Shown here piece after piece: positions 1 through 6,103 of a stretch of 11,429 nucleotides of DNA. The notes under the pieces were generated by a model, which searched no databases, had not been told where the DNA came from, and saw only the letters and a program-made list of their open reading frames with translations. This DNA is from Anaerolineales bacterium UBA2181 (GTDB lineage: Bacteria > Chloroflexota > Anaerolineae > Promineifilales > UBA4811), in NCBI GenBank assembly GCA_002328075.1, contig DCVT01000004.1, positions 1-11,429 on the forward strand, in the 5' to 3' direction. Within the stretch, counting starts at the first letter, position 1; each line of letters opens with the position of its first letter. A program made the translations under genes and the position numbers.

Positions 1-729
1 GACGAGTTCTACCGCCTACGCGCCATGGCGCTCAACAGTGAGAAAGACCTGCTGGAGGAAGCCATGGGCTACATCTACTACTACAACAACGTCCGAGAGC
101 ATTCATCCCTCGATTTCCAGACCCCTTTCGCCTATCTCAAGCACGCACAGCCGCATCTAGATGACTCGATCCGATATGCCCAACCCTTCATTTTGGACAA
201 CGTCTCGGTTGCCCTCGGCCCCTGGAGTGGATACAATGTCCTGGCACAGCACCCGCCGCCGGCCTTGGGCGGCATCGAGCGTCAAGTCAAATCCAGGACG
301 GCGAGGTTGGCCCCCCGGCGGGTGCTCCTGCCGCTTGCGTCAGAAGCGGGCAACCATCGCGGTCGTCGGTTTCCTCCCACGGGACAATGGCTGAGACCGT
401 GCCGGAAGGAAGAGGACCACCCGAGGGCCGAACGTGGATGGGCCCGGCGCCGGCCCACCCCGCCGACGACGGTCTGCTGGGTTGGCGCTTGGTACCGCGG
501 CCCACGGATGGAACCAGTGCTGCCGAGCGGCTGTCTGTGGGCGGAGGATTGTAGTTTCCTGACAAACAGACCGATTGACAAACCAACATTATGTTGTATA
601 ATGTATACAATCAAGGTGGCGAGGCAGCCCTTGGGAGCGAAGGAGGTCGACCAGCAGAACGCGAACAGAAACCCCACCACTTTGTGGCAGAACCGGTTGG
701 CTTGGACTTTCCATACAATAAGGAGATAG
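1..729 (+). CDS. Transposase C-terminal fragment (integrase core, IS3/IS481-like), 5' end outside window
   Basis: The frame is open from the first base, so the gene begins upstream of the window. The visible N-terminal part carries the end of a retroviral-type integrase core: a YYNNVREHSSL stretch followed by TPFAYL, which matches the usual 'YN..RpHssL...TP' close of IS3/IS481-type DDE transposases. The next conserved-looking piece, LGPWSGYNVLAQH, ends near position 250. After about 264 the translation becomes Arg/Pro-rich and no longer looks like protein. The frame nevertheless stays open to a TAG at 727-729, running across the promoter, operator and leader of the next gene. The natural stop codon has probably been lost, by mutation or by truncation of the element's right end. 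The real homologous part is therefore 1 to about 264. The catalytic Asp residues and the left end lie outside the window. Certain as a transposase remnant, uncertain as to family. Confidence 0.72.
   Translation, partial: DEFYRLRAMALNSEKDLLEEAMGYIYYYNNVREHSSLDFQTPFAYLKHAQPHLDDSIRYAQPFILDNVSVALGPWSGYNVLAQHPPPALGGIERQVKSRTARLAPRRVLLPLASEAGNHRGRRFPPTGQWLRPCRKEEDHPRAERGWARRRPTPPTTVCWVGAWYRGPRMEPVLPSGCLWAEDCSFLTNRPIDKPTLCCIMYTIKVARQPLGAKEVDQQNANRNPTTLWQNRLAWTFHTIRR
265..574. other. Gene-free stretch between transposase remnant and promoter
   Basis: I see no convincing gene here. The only frame that remains open is the run-on of the transposase, and its translation has the composition of a random GC-rich frame. 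A GC-rich inverted repeat lies at 439-457 (TGGGCC, seven-base loop, GGCCCA). It lacks a following T run, so it is at most a weak terminator. The right end of the insertion element should lie somewhere in this stretch, but its terminal inverted repeat cannot be recognised without the left end. Confidence 0.5.
575..602 (+). promoter_or_regulatory. Consensus sigma-70-type promoter of the transporter operon
   Basis: An exact TTGACA -35 box lies at 575-580 and an exact TATAAT -10 box at 597-602, separated by 16 bases. Transcription should begin near 609, giving a leader of about 120 bases before the solute-binding protein start at 732. Such a perfect promoter in a GC-rich genome is usually kept under tight control. 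The operator at 594-613 covers the -10 box and the likely start site, so a bound repressor would block RNA polymerase directly. The promoter of the regulator gene (10941-10969) has the same two boxes. Confidence 0.85.
594..613 (+). promoter_or_regulatory. Predicted GntR operator overlapping the -10 box
   Basis: The sequence TTGTATA-ATG-TATACAA (594-610) is a perfect 7-3-7 inverted repeat. Within it, AATGTATACAAT (600-611) is one base away from ATTGTATACAAT, the style of palindrome bound by many FCD-type GntR regulators. Nineteen bases (595-613) are identical, in reverse complement, to 10930-10948 in front of the GntR gene. Part of the match is the shared TATAAT box, but identity continues past it on the downstream side, which argues for a protein-binding site and not only a shared promoter. 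Which dyad centre the protein uses cannot be decided from two sites. Confidence 0.75.
720..725 (+). promoter_or_regulatory. Shine-Dalgarno site fixing the start of the solute-binding protein
   Basis: AAGGAG lies six bases before the ATG at 732, and the protein from that ATG begins with a lipoprotein signal peptide. The same frame is open further upstream to an ATG at 591. That codon lies inside the promoter, before the predicted transcription start, so it cannot be the real start. A second strong Shine-Dalgarno-like AAGGAGG at 640-646 has no start codon at a suitable distance. Confidence 0.75.
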
Positions 730-731
730 AG

Positions 732-2471
732 ATGAAACACCTAGGGTTGTTGATCTGCACCGTTATGCTTCTGGCCTTGGTTGTAGGCTGCGCCACGCCC
801 GAGGTAGTCGAAGTTGAAAAGATCGTCACGCAGGTGGTCAAAGAGACCGTGGTGGAGACGGTGATCGTCGAGGGGACGCCGCAGGTTGTTGAGAAAGAGA
901 TCACCAGAGTGGTGGAGGTGACACCGGCTCCGCCGCTGCCGGCCTCGAAAAAGGGCGGCACCTTTGCCATGGCGCTGGGCGGCGATCCGAGCGGGCTCAA
1001 CGGTCTATACGCCAGCTCGGGCTACGATCTCTGGCCCGTCACGCTCTCACAGCGCCCGCTAATCGTGGGCGGCATGGACTGGGGTTCGGTGGTGGAAGGC
1101 GATCTGGCCGAGTCCTGGGAAGCGTCCGATGACGGCACGGTCTGGACATTCCACCTGCGCCAGGACGTCAAGTGGCAGGACGGTGAACCGTTCACGGCTG
1201 ATGACGTGCTGTTTACCATCGCTGCTGCTCAGGATCCGGAGCTTCAGGCCGCCTATTACCGGGAGCGTTTCCTGGAGGACGGCGAGCCTATCCTGTTCGA
1301 AAAGTTGGACGACTATACGGTGCGCGCCACGCTGAGCAGTCCAAGAGCCAGTTTCCACACCAGCTCCATCGTCCCCATCCTCCCGCAACACATTCTAGAG
1401 GGTCAGGACATTCGCACCTCCGCCTATAACGAAAAGCCCATTGGCACCGGGCCCTTTGTGGTGGAGTCGTGGCGCTCGGGCGAATCCATCACGCTGGTAG
1501 CCAATCCCTTCTTTTACCGGGGTGAGCCCTATCTGGACCGTTTCGTCTTTCGTGTCATTCCCAGCGAAGAGGCTCGCCTGATGGCGCTCCAGACGGGGGA
1601 GATCGATTTTCTGGAGATACTGGGCAAGGACGTACCCAGGTTCCTCAACAACCCGCAGTTCACGGTGATCACTTCACCCAAGGACCAGCAACGGCACATC
1701 CTCTTGAACAACGCCCAACCCTACTTCCAGGACCAACGCGTACGCCAGGCTCTGATGTACGCGTTGGATCGCCAGGCGATCGTGAACACAGCGTTGCAGG
1801 GTTACGGCTATGTGGCTGACTCGCCATTCAACCGAACCACCGACATCTACCAGGAGGGCAAACTCACCCAATACGAGTTCAACCTGGAAAAGGCCAAAGA
1901 ACTACTCACGGAGGCCGGCTGGGTGGACAGCGACGGTGACGGCATCATTGACAAGGACGGTGTCGCTTTCAAGATCAACCTGGACTATCTGACGTCGTGG
2001 GGTTTCATCGTCACTTCGGTGCCACTGGTTCAGAACTGGTGGGGACAGCTCGGGATCGATGTGACCGCGCGGGCGGTGGAAGCCGCCAGCTACCTGGCCG
2101 CCATCCGCGTGGAGGACATTGAAAAGCCGTATGACTGTTTCTTCCTTGGGTTGTCGCAGATGGGACCGGATCCGGACTCCTTCACCAACCCCTATGCGAA
2201 CAGCGCCCCTGAGCTTAACATTCCCAACTATTACAACGAGGAGGTCAAAAAGCTGTTCGACCAGGCCCGGATCACGGTGGACCCAGACGAGCGCCATGCC
2301 CTCTACGAACAGGCAGAGCTGATCCTCTGGAACGACCTCCCCGCCCTGCCTTTGTTTTACCCGATCAACGTGTATGCGATCAACAACCGGGTCAATATGG
2401 AGGAAGCCGTATTTGACACCAGTTTCGTGCCGCCGTTCCGCTATCCGGACAAGCTATTCATCCAGCAGTAG
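732..2471 (+). CDS. ABC peptide-type solute-binding lipoprotein (SBP_bac_5 family)
   Basis: This 579-residue protein is the extracytoplasmic receptor of a peptide/nickel-type ABC importer (family 5). Residues 1-20 form a lipoprotein signal peptide with lipobox VVGC, so Cys20 would be lipidated and tether the protein to the outer face of the membrane. Residues 24-64 are a repetitive Val/Glu/Thr/Lys linker typical of Chloroflexota binding proteins. The binding domain starts near residue 73 (KKGGTF). It shows family landmarks including LAESWE, WTFHLRQDVKWQDGEPFTADDV, GTGPFVVE, and VRQALMYALDRQAIV. Residues 399-410 (DSDGDGIIDKDG) resemble a calcium-binding EF-hand loop, seen in many relatives. 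The ligand cannot be read from sequence; family members bind oligopeptides, but also sugars, opines or nickel chelates. It is first in the operon, followed by a strong hairpin before the permeases. The regulated promoter and the TldD/TldE neighbours favour a peptide-like ligand. Confidence 0.93.
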   Translation: MKHLGLLICTVMLLALVVGCATPEVVEVEKIVTQVVKETVVETVIVEGTPQVVEKEITRVVEVTPAPPLPASKKGGTFAMALGGDPSGLNGLYASSGYDLWPVTLSQRPLIVGGMDWGSVVEGDLAESWEASDDGTVWTFHLRQDVKWQDGEPFTADDVLFTIAAAQDPELQAAYYRERFLEDGEPILFEKLDDYTVRATLSSPRASFHTSSIVPILPQHILEGQDIRTSAYNEKPIGTGPFVVESWRSGESITLVANPFFYRGEPYLDRFVFRVIPSEEARLMALQTGEIDFLEILGKDVPRFLNNPQFTVITSPKDQQRHILLNNAQPYFQDQRVRQALMYALDRQAIVNTALQGYGYVADSPFNRTTDIYQEGKLTQYEFNLEKAKELLTEAGWVDSDGDGIIDKDGVAFKINLDYLTSWGFIVTSVPLVQNWWGQLGIDVTARAVEAASYLAAIRVEDIEKPYDCFFLGLSQMGPDPDSFTNPYANSAPELNIPNYYNEEVKKLFDQARITVDPDERHALYEQAELILWNDLPALPLFYPINVYAINNRVNMEEAVFDTSFVPPFRYPDKLFIQQ

Positions 2472-2493
2472 GGCGACGTGATTTAGAAGTAGG

Positions 2494-2523
2494 GAAGGAA
2501 GGAATCGCGCGATTCCTTCCTTC
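2494..2523 (+). terminator. 30-bp perfect palindrome between binding protein and permease genes
   Basis: The 15-base arm GAAGGAAGGAATCGC is followed directly by its exact reverse complement, and G-U pairs can add two more steps outside. The RNA would fold into a stem of at least 13 pairs with a four-base loop. It starts 22 bases after the stop codon of the solute-binding protein. The following bases (TTCTTG) are only weakly T-rich, so this is more likely a partial terminator or a 3'-end-protecting hairpin than a full stop. Such hairpins let the binding protein be made in excess over the permeases. Confidence 0.7.
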
Positions 2524-2540
2524 TTGTATGTCCCATACAC
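2524..2540 (+). promoter_or_regulatory. Possible third operator-like inverted repeat
   Basis: TTGTATG-TCC-CATACAC contains a perfect 6-3-6 inverted repeat (TGTATG/CATACA). It has the same geometry and the same TTGTAT...ATACA outer bases as the predicted operator at 594-610, matching it at 11 of 17 positions. It lies 21 bases before the first permease start and directly after the hairpin. No convincing promoter boxes surround it. It could be an auxiliary regulator site or a chance match. Confidence 0.35.
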
Positions 2541-2561
2541 GCCAAGCCGACAGAGGTGCCG

Positions 2562-3536
2562 ATGACCAAGTACTTGCTGCGACGGCTGATCCAGATGATA
2601 CCCCTGCTACTTGCGATCTCGATCCTTTCGTTTCTGCTGATGCATCTGGCGCCGGGCGACCCGACCGCGATGTACATCGATCCGACCAAGTCTACTGCTG
2701 GCAGCTTTGAGGCCCAGGCGCTCCTGCGCAAGCAACTGGGTCTGGACGAACCGGTCCACATCCAATACGCGAAATGGCTGGCGAATACACTTCAGGGCAA
2801 CTGGGGATACTCGCTGGTAAACCGCCAGACCGTATGGTCGAACATCATGAGCCGGCTCCCCAACACCGCGCTGCTGGGCGGTGTCTCCATGGTGCTGGCG
2901 CTGGTGTTCTCCATCCCGATTGGCATCATCTCAGCCATCAAGCAGTACAGCCTATTTGACTATCTGGCGACCGCGTTGGCTTTTGTGGGCATCTCGGTGC
3001 CGACTTTTTGGCTCGGCCTCATGTTCATGCACATCTTTGGATACCGGCTGATGTGGCTTCCCGTGGTAGGAATGCGGTCCGTGTACCACCAGTACACCGG
3101 TTGGCCGGCAGTCTGGGACGTTGGCCGACATCTCATCCTTCCGGCGACCGTGCTGGCCATGTACTCGATGGCGAGTTGGACCCGGTACACGCGATCCAGC
3201 ATCCTGGAAACCGTCGGCATGGACTACATCCGCACTGCCCGATCTAAGGGCCTGCGCGAGGCTGCGGTGGTACTGCGCCACGTGCTGCGCAACGCGCTCA
3301 TACCCGTGATCACGCTGCTAGGCCTCTCCCTGCCGAATCTGGTCGGCGGAGCTTTTGTCACCGAGATGGTGTTTGGCTGGCCCGGCATGGGAAGGTTGGG
3401 GATCAATGCCATCATGGGGCGCGACTATCCGCTGATCATGGGCGTCACCATGGTGTCTTCGCTCATGGTGGTGGCAGGGAATCTGCTGGCGGATGTTGCC
3501 TACGCCTGGGCTGACCCGCGCATCAGCCTGAAATGA
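2562..3536 (+). CDS. ABC transporter permease, DppB/OppB type
   Basis: This 324-residue inner-membrane protein is one of the two channel subunits of a peptide-type importer. It begins with the typical YLLRRLIQMIPLLLAISILSF first membrane helix (about residues 7-29), followed by APGDP and a long external segment. Further helices lie near 102-126, 133-160, 190-206, 245-265 and 291-314. The cytoplasmic EAA loop, which docks the ATPase, is clear at about 221-250 (DYIRTARSKGLREAAVV...NALIPV). Late family marks are FGWPGMGRLG (271-280) and the C-terminal DPR. The ATG at 2562 is preceded at good spacing by AGAGG (2552-2556). A GTG six bases earlier overlaps that site and is less likely. The next permease starts ten bases after the stop, so the two are co-translated in one operon. 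Confidence 0.93.
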   Translation: MTKYLLRRLIQMIPLLLAISILSFLLMHLAPGDPTAMYIDPTKSTAGSFEAQALLRKQLGLDEPVHIQYAKWLANTLQGNWGYSLVNRQTVWSNIMSRLPNTALLGGVSMVLALVFSIPIGIISAIKQYSLFDYLATALAFVGISVPTFWLGLMFMHIFGYRLMWLPVVGMRSVYHQYTGWPAVWDVGRHLILPATVLAMYSMASWTRYTRSSILETVGMDYIRTARSKGLREAAVVLRHVLRNALIPVITLLGLSLPNLVGGAFVTEMVFGWPGMGRLGINAIMGRDYPLIMGVTMVSSLMVVAGNLLADVAYAWADPRISLK

Positions 3537-3546
3537 GAGGCAGCCC

Positions 3547-4443
3547 GTGGCAACCACCCTTCAGCCTGATCACGCCCTGACCATATCCAGGCCCGAAAAC
3601 CAGTGGGTCTTGATCTGGCGACGATTCCGGCGCCACAAATTGGCGATGGCGGGCAGCCTGGTTCTGATTTTGCTCTTTGCGGTTGCAGGCCTGGACGAAA
3701 GGATAGCGCCGCACGACCCCAACCAGGTGCGTCCCGAGTTGGCGATGGGTTACCCGCAGCCGCCCAGCACGACGTTCTGGCTGGGCACTGATGAAGTGGG
3801 CAGGGACTATCTCTCGCGGGCGATCTCGGGCGGGCGGATATCGCTCTCCGTCGGTTTCGTGGCGGTCGCCATCGCCCTCGTGATCGGCGTGTCGCTGGGC
3901 GCCATCGCAGGCTACTGGGGCGGCACCGTCGACAACGTGCTCATGCGGTTGGTGGACGTTTTCCTTTCGGTGCCCAGCTTTTTCCTGATTCTCACGGTGA
4001 ATACCTACCTGCCGCCGAGCTTTTACAACGTCATGATTGTCATTGGTGTCTTTAGCTGGATGGGGGTAGCTCGCCTGGTGAGGGGGCAGTTTCTGTCGTT
4101 GAAAGAAAAAGAGTACGTCATGGCAGCCCAGTCGGTCGGCGTTCCGGGATTTCGTCTGGTGATCCGACACCTGCTTCCTAACGCGGTCGCACCGGTGATC
4201 GTCGCGGCGACGCTCGCCATACCGGGCGCCATTCTGACCGAGTCGGCGCTGAGCTTCCTGGGATTCGGCGTAACCCCACCCCAGGCGAGTTGGGGCAGCA
4301 TGCTGGCGAATGCGCAGGCGTGGCTCTCGTACGCGTGGTGGATGTGGGTGCCGCCGGGGATCCTGATCTCGTTGACCGTGCTGGCGTTCAACTTTGTGGG
4401 AGACGGCCTGCGCGATGCGCTGGATCCCTTCCTCCGACGGTGA
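3547..4443 (+). CDS. ABC transporter permease, DppC/OppC type
   Basis: This 298-residue inner-membrane protein is the second channel subunit and should pair with the upstream DppB-type protein. It has the DppC-specific N-terminal helix (about 32-48), the external motif WLGTDEVGRDYLSR (78-91), and a helix cluster at about 100-125. The EAA loop is at about 188-215 (KEYVMAAQSVGVPGFRLVIRHLLPN). It also has ESALSFLGFGV and ends with the characteristic GDGLRDALDP. The length is normal for the family. The start codon is GTG, six bases after GAGAGG, which overlaps the stop of the preceding gene. No ABC ATPase gene follows: the next gene is tldD after 124 bases. The complex must therefore borrow its nucleotide-binding subunits from elsewhere in the genome. 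Confidence 0.92.
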   Translation: MATTLQPDHALTISRPENQWVLIWRRFRRHKLAMAGSLVLILLFAVAGLDERIAPHDPNQVRPELAMGYPQPPSTTFWLGTDEVGRDYLSRAISGGRISLSVGFVAVAIALVIGVSLGAIAGYWGGTVDNVLMRLVDVFLSVPSFFLILTVNTYLPPSFYNVMIVIGVFSWMGVARLVRGQFLSLKEKEYVMAAQSVGVPGFRLVIRHLLPNAVAPVIVAATLAIPGAILTESALSFLGFGVTPPQASWGSMLANAQAWLSYAWWMWVPPGILISLTVLAFNFVGDGLRDALDPFLRR

Positions 4444-4554
4444 GTCATGCCCAATGGTTCGGCGCGTCACGCCACGACCGCTGCCGCGCGATCGAACAGG
4501 GTGGGCGAGGTGATAGGCTCGCGCCAGTTCACCGCGCCGGATCAGGTTATCTTG

Positions 4555-4560
4555 AAGGAG
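4555..4560 (+). promoter_or_regulatory. Shine-Dalgarno site supporting a TTG start for tldD
   Basis: AAGGAG lies seven bases before TTG at 4568. The protein from this TTG begins just where TldD proteins usually begin (RTLTARALDCANGLGAQYADVR), and no ATG is suitably placed. The rare start codon may reduce TldD output relative to its neighbours. Confidence 0.7.
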
Positions 4561-4567
4561 AGACGCA

Positions 4568-6037
4568 TTGAGAACACTGACTGCTCGCGCTCTTGACTGC
4601 GCCAATGGCTTGGGTGCGCAATACGCCGATGTCCGGGGGGTGGTGCGCAGGATTCAGACCATCGCCATTACCAATGGCGTGGTCGAGACCATGGTGGAAG
4701 AGGAGTACCAAGGTTTCGGGGTGCGGTTGCTGATCGATGGCGCGTGGGGTTTTTCCGGTTCAGCAACCCTGGAGCTAGGGGCAGTCGATCAGGTCACCGC
4801 TCAGGCTGCCGAAATCGCCCGGGCGAGCGCTCGATTCAAGACCGCAGAGGTGCGGCTGGGGCCACGGGTCTCCAGTGTCGGCGTGTACCGGACGCCGGTC
4901 CTGGTCAACCCGTGGGAGATCTCGCCCGTGGCAAAAATCGCGCTGTTGTTGCAGGCCGACCGCGAGCTGCGTCACGCCGGCGCCGCCACTGCCAAGGCCA
5001 ATCTGCTCACCTGGCAGGAGAACAAGGTCTTTGCCAACAGCGAGGGTGCCCTGACGGAGCAGGAGCTCATCCACACGGGCGGCGGCGTGACCGCGATTGC
5101 CGTCGACAAGGAGAGTGGCCAGGTCCAGACCCGCAGCTATCCAGGCTTTTTCGGGACAGACGTGCGCGGCGCCGGGTGGGAGACCATCCTGGAGATGGAC
5201 CTTCCGGGCAATGCACAGAGAATCGGTGAGGAGGCAGTCGCCCTGCTCAGGGCGGATGAGTGCCCCAGCGGGCACGCCACCGTCATTCTCGGCCCTTCCC
5301 AACTCGCCATTCAGACTCACGAATCGGTCGGGCACGCCATCGAGCTTGACCGGGTCTTTGGTGCGGAAGGCGACTTTACCGGCACCAGCTTTCTGAGCCC
5401 TGCCATGCTGAACAGCTTTGCCTACGGCTCAGGCCACGTGAACATCACCGCGGACGCGACAGCGCCGGGGGGTGTGGGCACCTTTGGTTGGGACGACGAG
5501 GGGGTTCCCGCTCAGCGCGTTCCCATCGTCCGAGATGGCATCTTGTGCGGCTTTCTCTCCTCGCGCGAATCCATTGAGCAGTTGAGGCAGGTGGTGGGCG
5601 ATCGCGCTCCGGCCTCTTCCGGCGGGGCAATGATCGCCGACGGGTGGCACAACATCCCGCTGGTACGGATGACCAACGTCAATGTGGACCCGGGAGAGTG
5701 GGACCTGGCAGAGCTGATTGCCGACACAGACGACGGCATCTGGATGGACTCGTGCAAAACCTACAGCATCGACGACCGTCGGTTGAATTTCCAGTTTGGG
5801 GTTGAGTACGCGCGAGAGATCAAGCATGGGAAACTCGGGCGGCTTTTGAAAAACGGCTCCTATGCCGGATCCACGCCCCAGTTCTGGGCAAGTTGCGACG
5901 GCGTCTGCAACCGAGATCACTGGCGGATTTGGGGCATATCGAACTGCGGCAAGGGCCAGCCGGGGCAGATGGCGCACACAGGTCACGGAACAGCGCCGGC
6001 GCGTTTTCGCAACGTGCGCGTGGGAATCCGGAGCTGA
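4568..6037 (+). CDS. tldD: Metalloprotease TldD
   Basis: TldD is the catalytic half of the TldD/TldE heterodimer. In E. coli this complex degrades unstructured peptides and trims the leader of microcin B17 (family knowledge). Here the protein has 489 residues, the usual size. The zinc motif HExxxH is intact as His251-Glu252-SVG-His256, in the context QTHESVGHAIELDR. The later conserved cysteine is Cys460 in NCGKGQPGQMAHTGHG, near the C-terminus, as expected for an active TldD. The N-terminal half shows the family's ADVRGVVRR...TNGVVE...GFGVRLLIDGAWGFS pattern. The gene starts with TTG behind a good ribosome site and lies 124 bases after the permeases and 66 bases before its partner gene. Its position behind a peptide-type importer suggests it acts on imported or endogenous peptides. 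No RiPP precursor or modifying enzyme is seen nearby. Confidence 0.94.
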   Translation: MRTLTARALDCANGLGAQYADVRGVVRRIQTIAITNGVVETMVEEEYQGFGVRLLIDGAWGFSGSATLELGAVDQVTAQAAEIARASARFKTAEVRLGPRVSSVGVYRTPVLVNPWEISPVAKIALLLQADRELRHAGAATAKANLLTWQENKVFANSEGALTEQELIHTGGGVTAIAVDKESGQVQTRSYPGFFGTDVRGAGWETILEMDLPGNAQRIGEEAVALLRADECPSGHATVILGPSQLAIQTHESVGHAIELDRVFGAEGDFTGTSFLSPAMLNSFAYGSGHVNITADATAPGGVGTFGWDDEGVPAQRVPIVRDGILCGFLSSRESIEQLRQVVGDRAPASSGGAMIADGWHNIPLVRMTNVNVDPGEWDLAELIADTDDGIWMDSCKTYSIDDRRLNFQFGVEYAREIKHGKLGRLLKNGSYAGSTPQFWASCDGVCNRDHWRIWGISNCGKGQPGQMAHTGHGTAPARFRNVRVGIRS

Positions 6038-6103
6038 CCTCGGCGCAATCAGGAACACCAGCCCACCAACGGCCAGTTACCGGCTAGATCAAGAGAAGGG
6101 AAC

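Noticed and set aside
702..718. Possible extra operator TTGGACTTTCCATACAA before the solute-binding protein start
   Set aside because: Only the right half (ATACAA) matches well; the left half is poor, so this is kept only as a half-site remark.
591..731. N-terminal extension of the solute-binding protein from ATG 591
   Set aside because: That ATG lies between the -35 and -10 boxes, before the transcript starts, and the extension would bury the lipoprotein signal peptide.
4444..4567. Possible promoter or small gene between the permease and tldD
   Set aside because: No -35/-10 pair, hairpin or start-codon/ribosome-site combination other than that of tldD itself was found.
3523..4605. 360-codon open frame on the minus strand opposite the DppC-type permease
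   Set aside because: It is a shadow of the permease gene: no domain signature, Arg/His/Gln-rich translation, and the plus strand encodes an unmistakable membrane protein.
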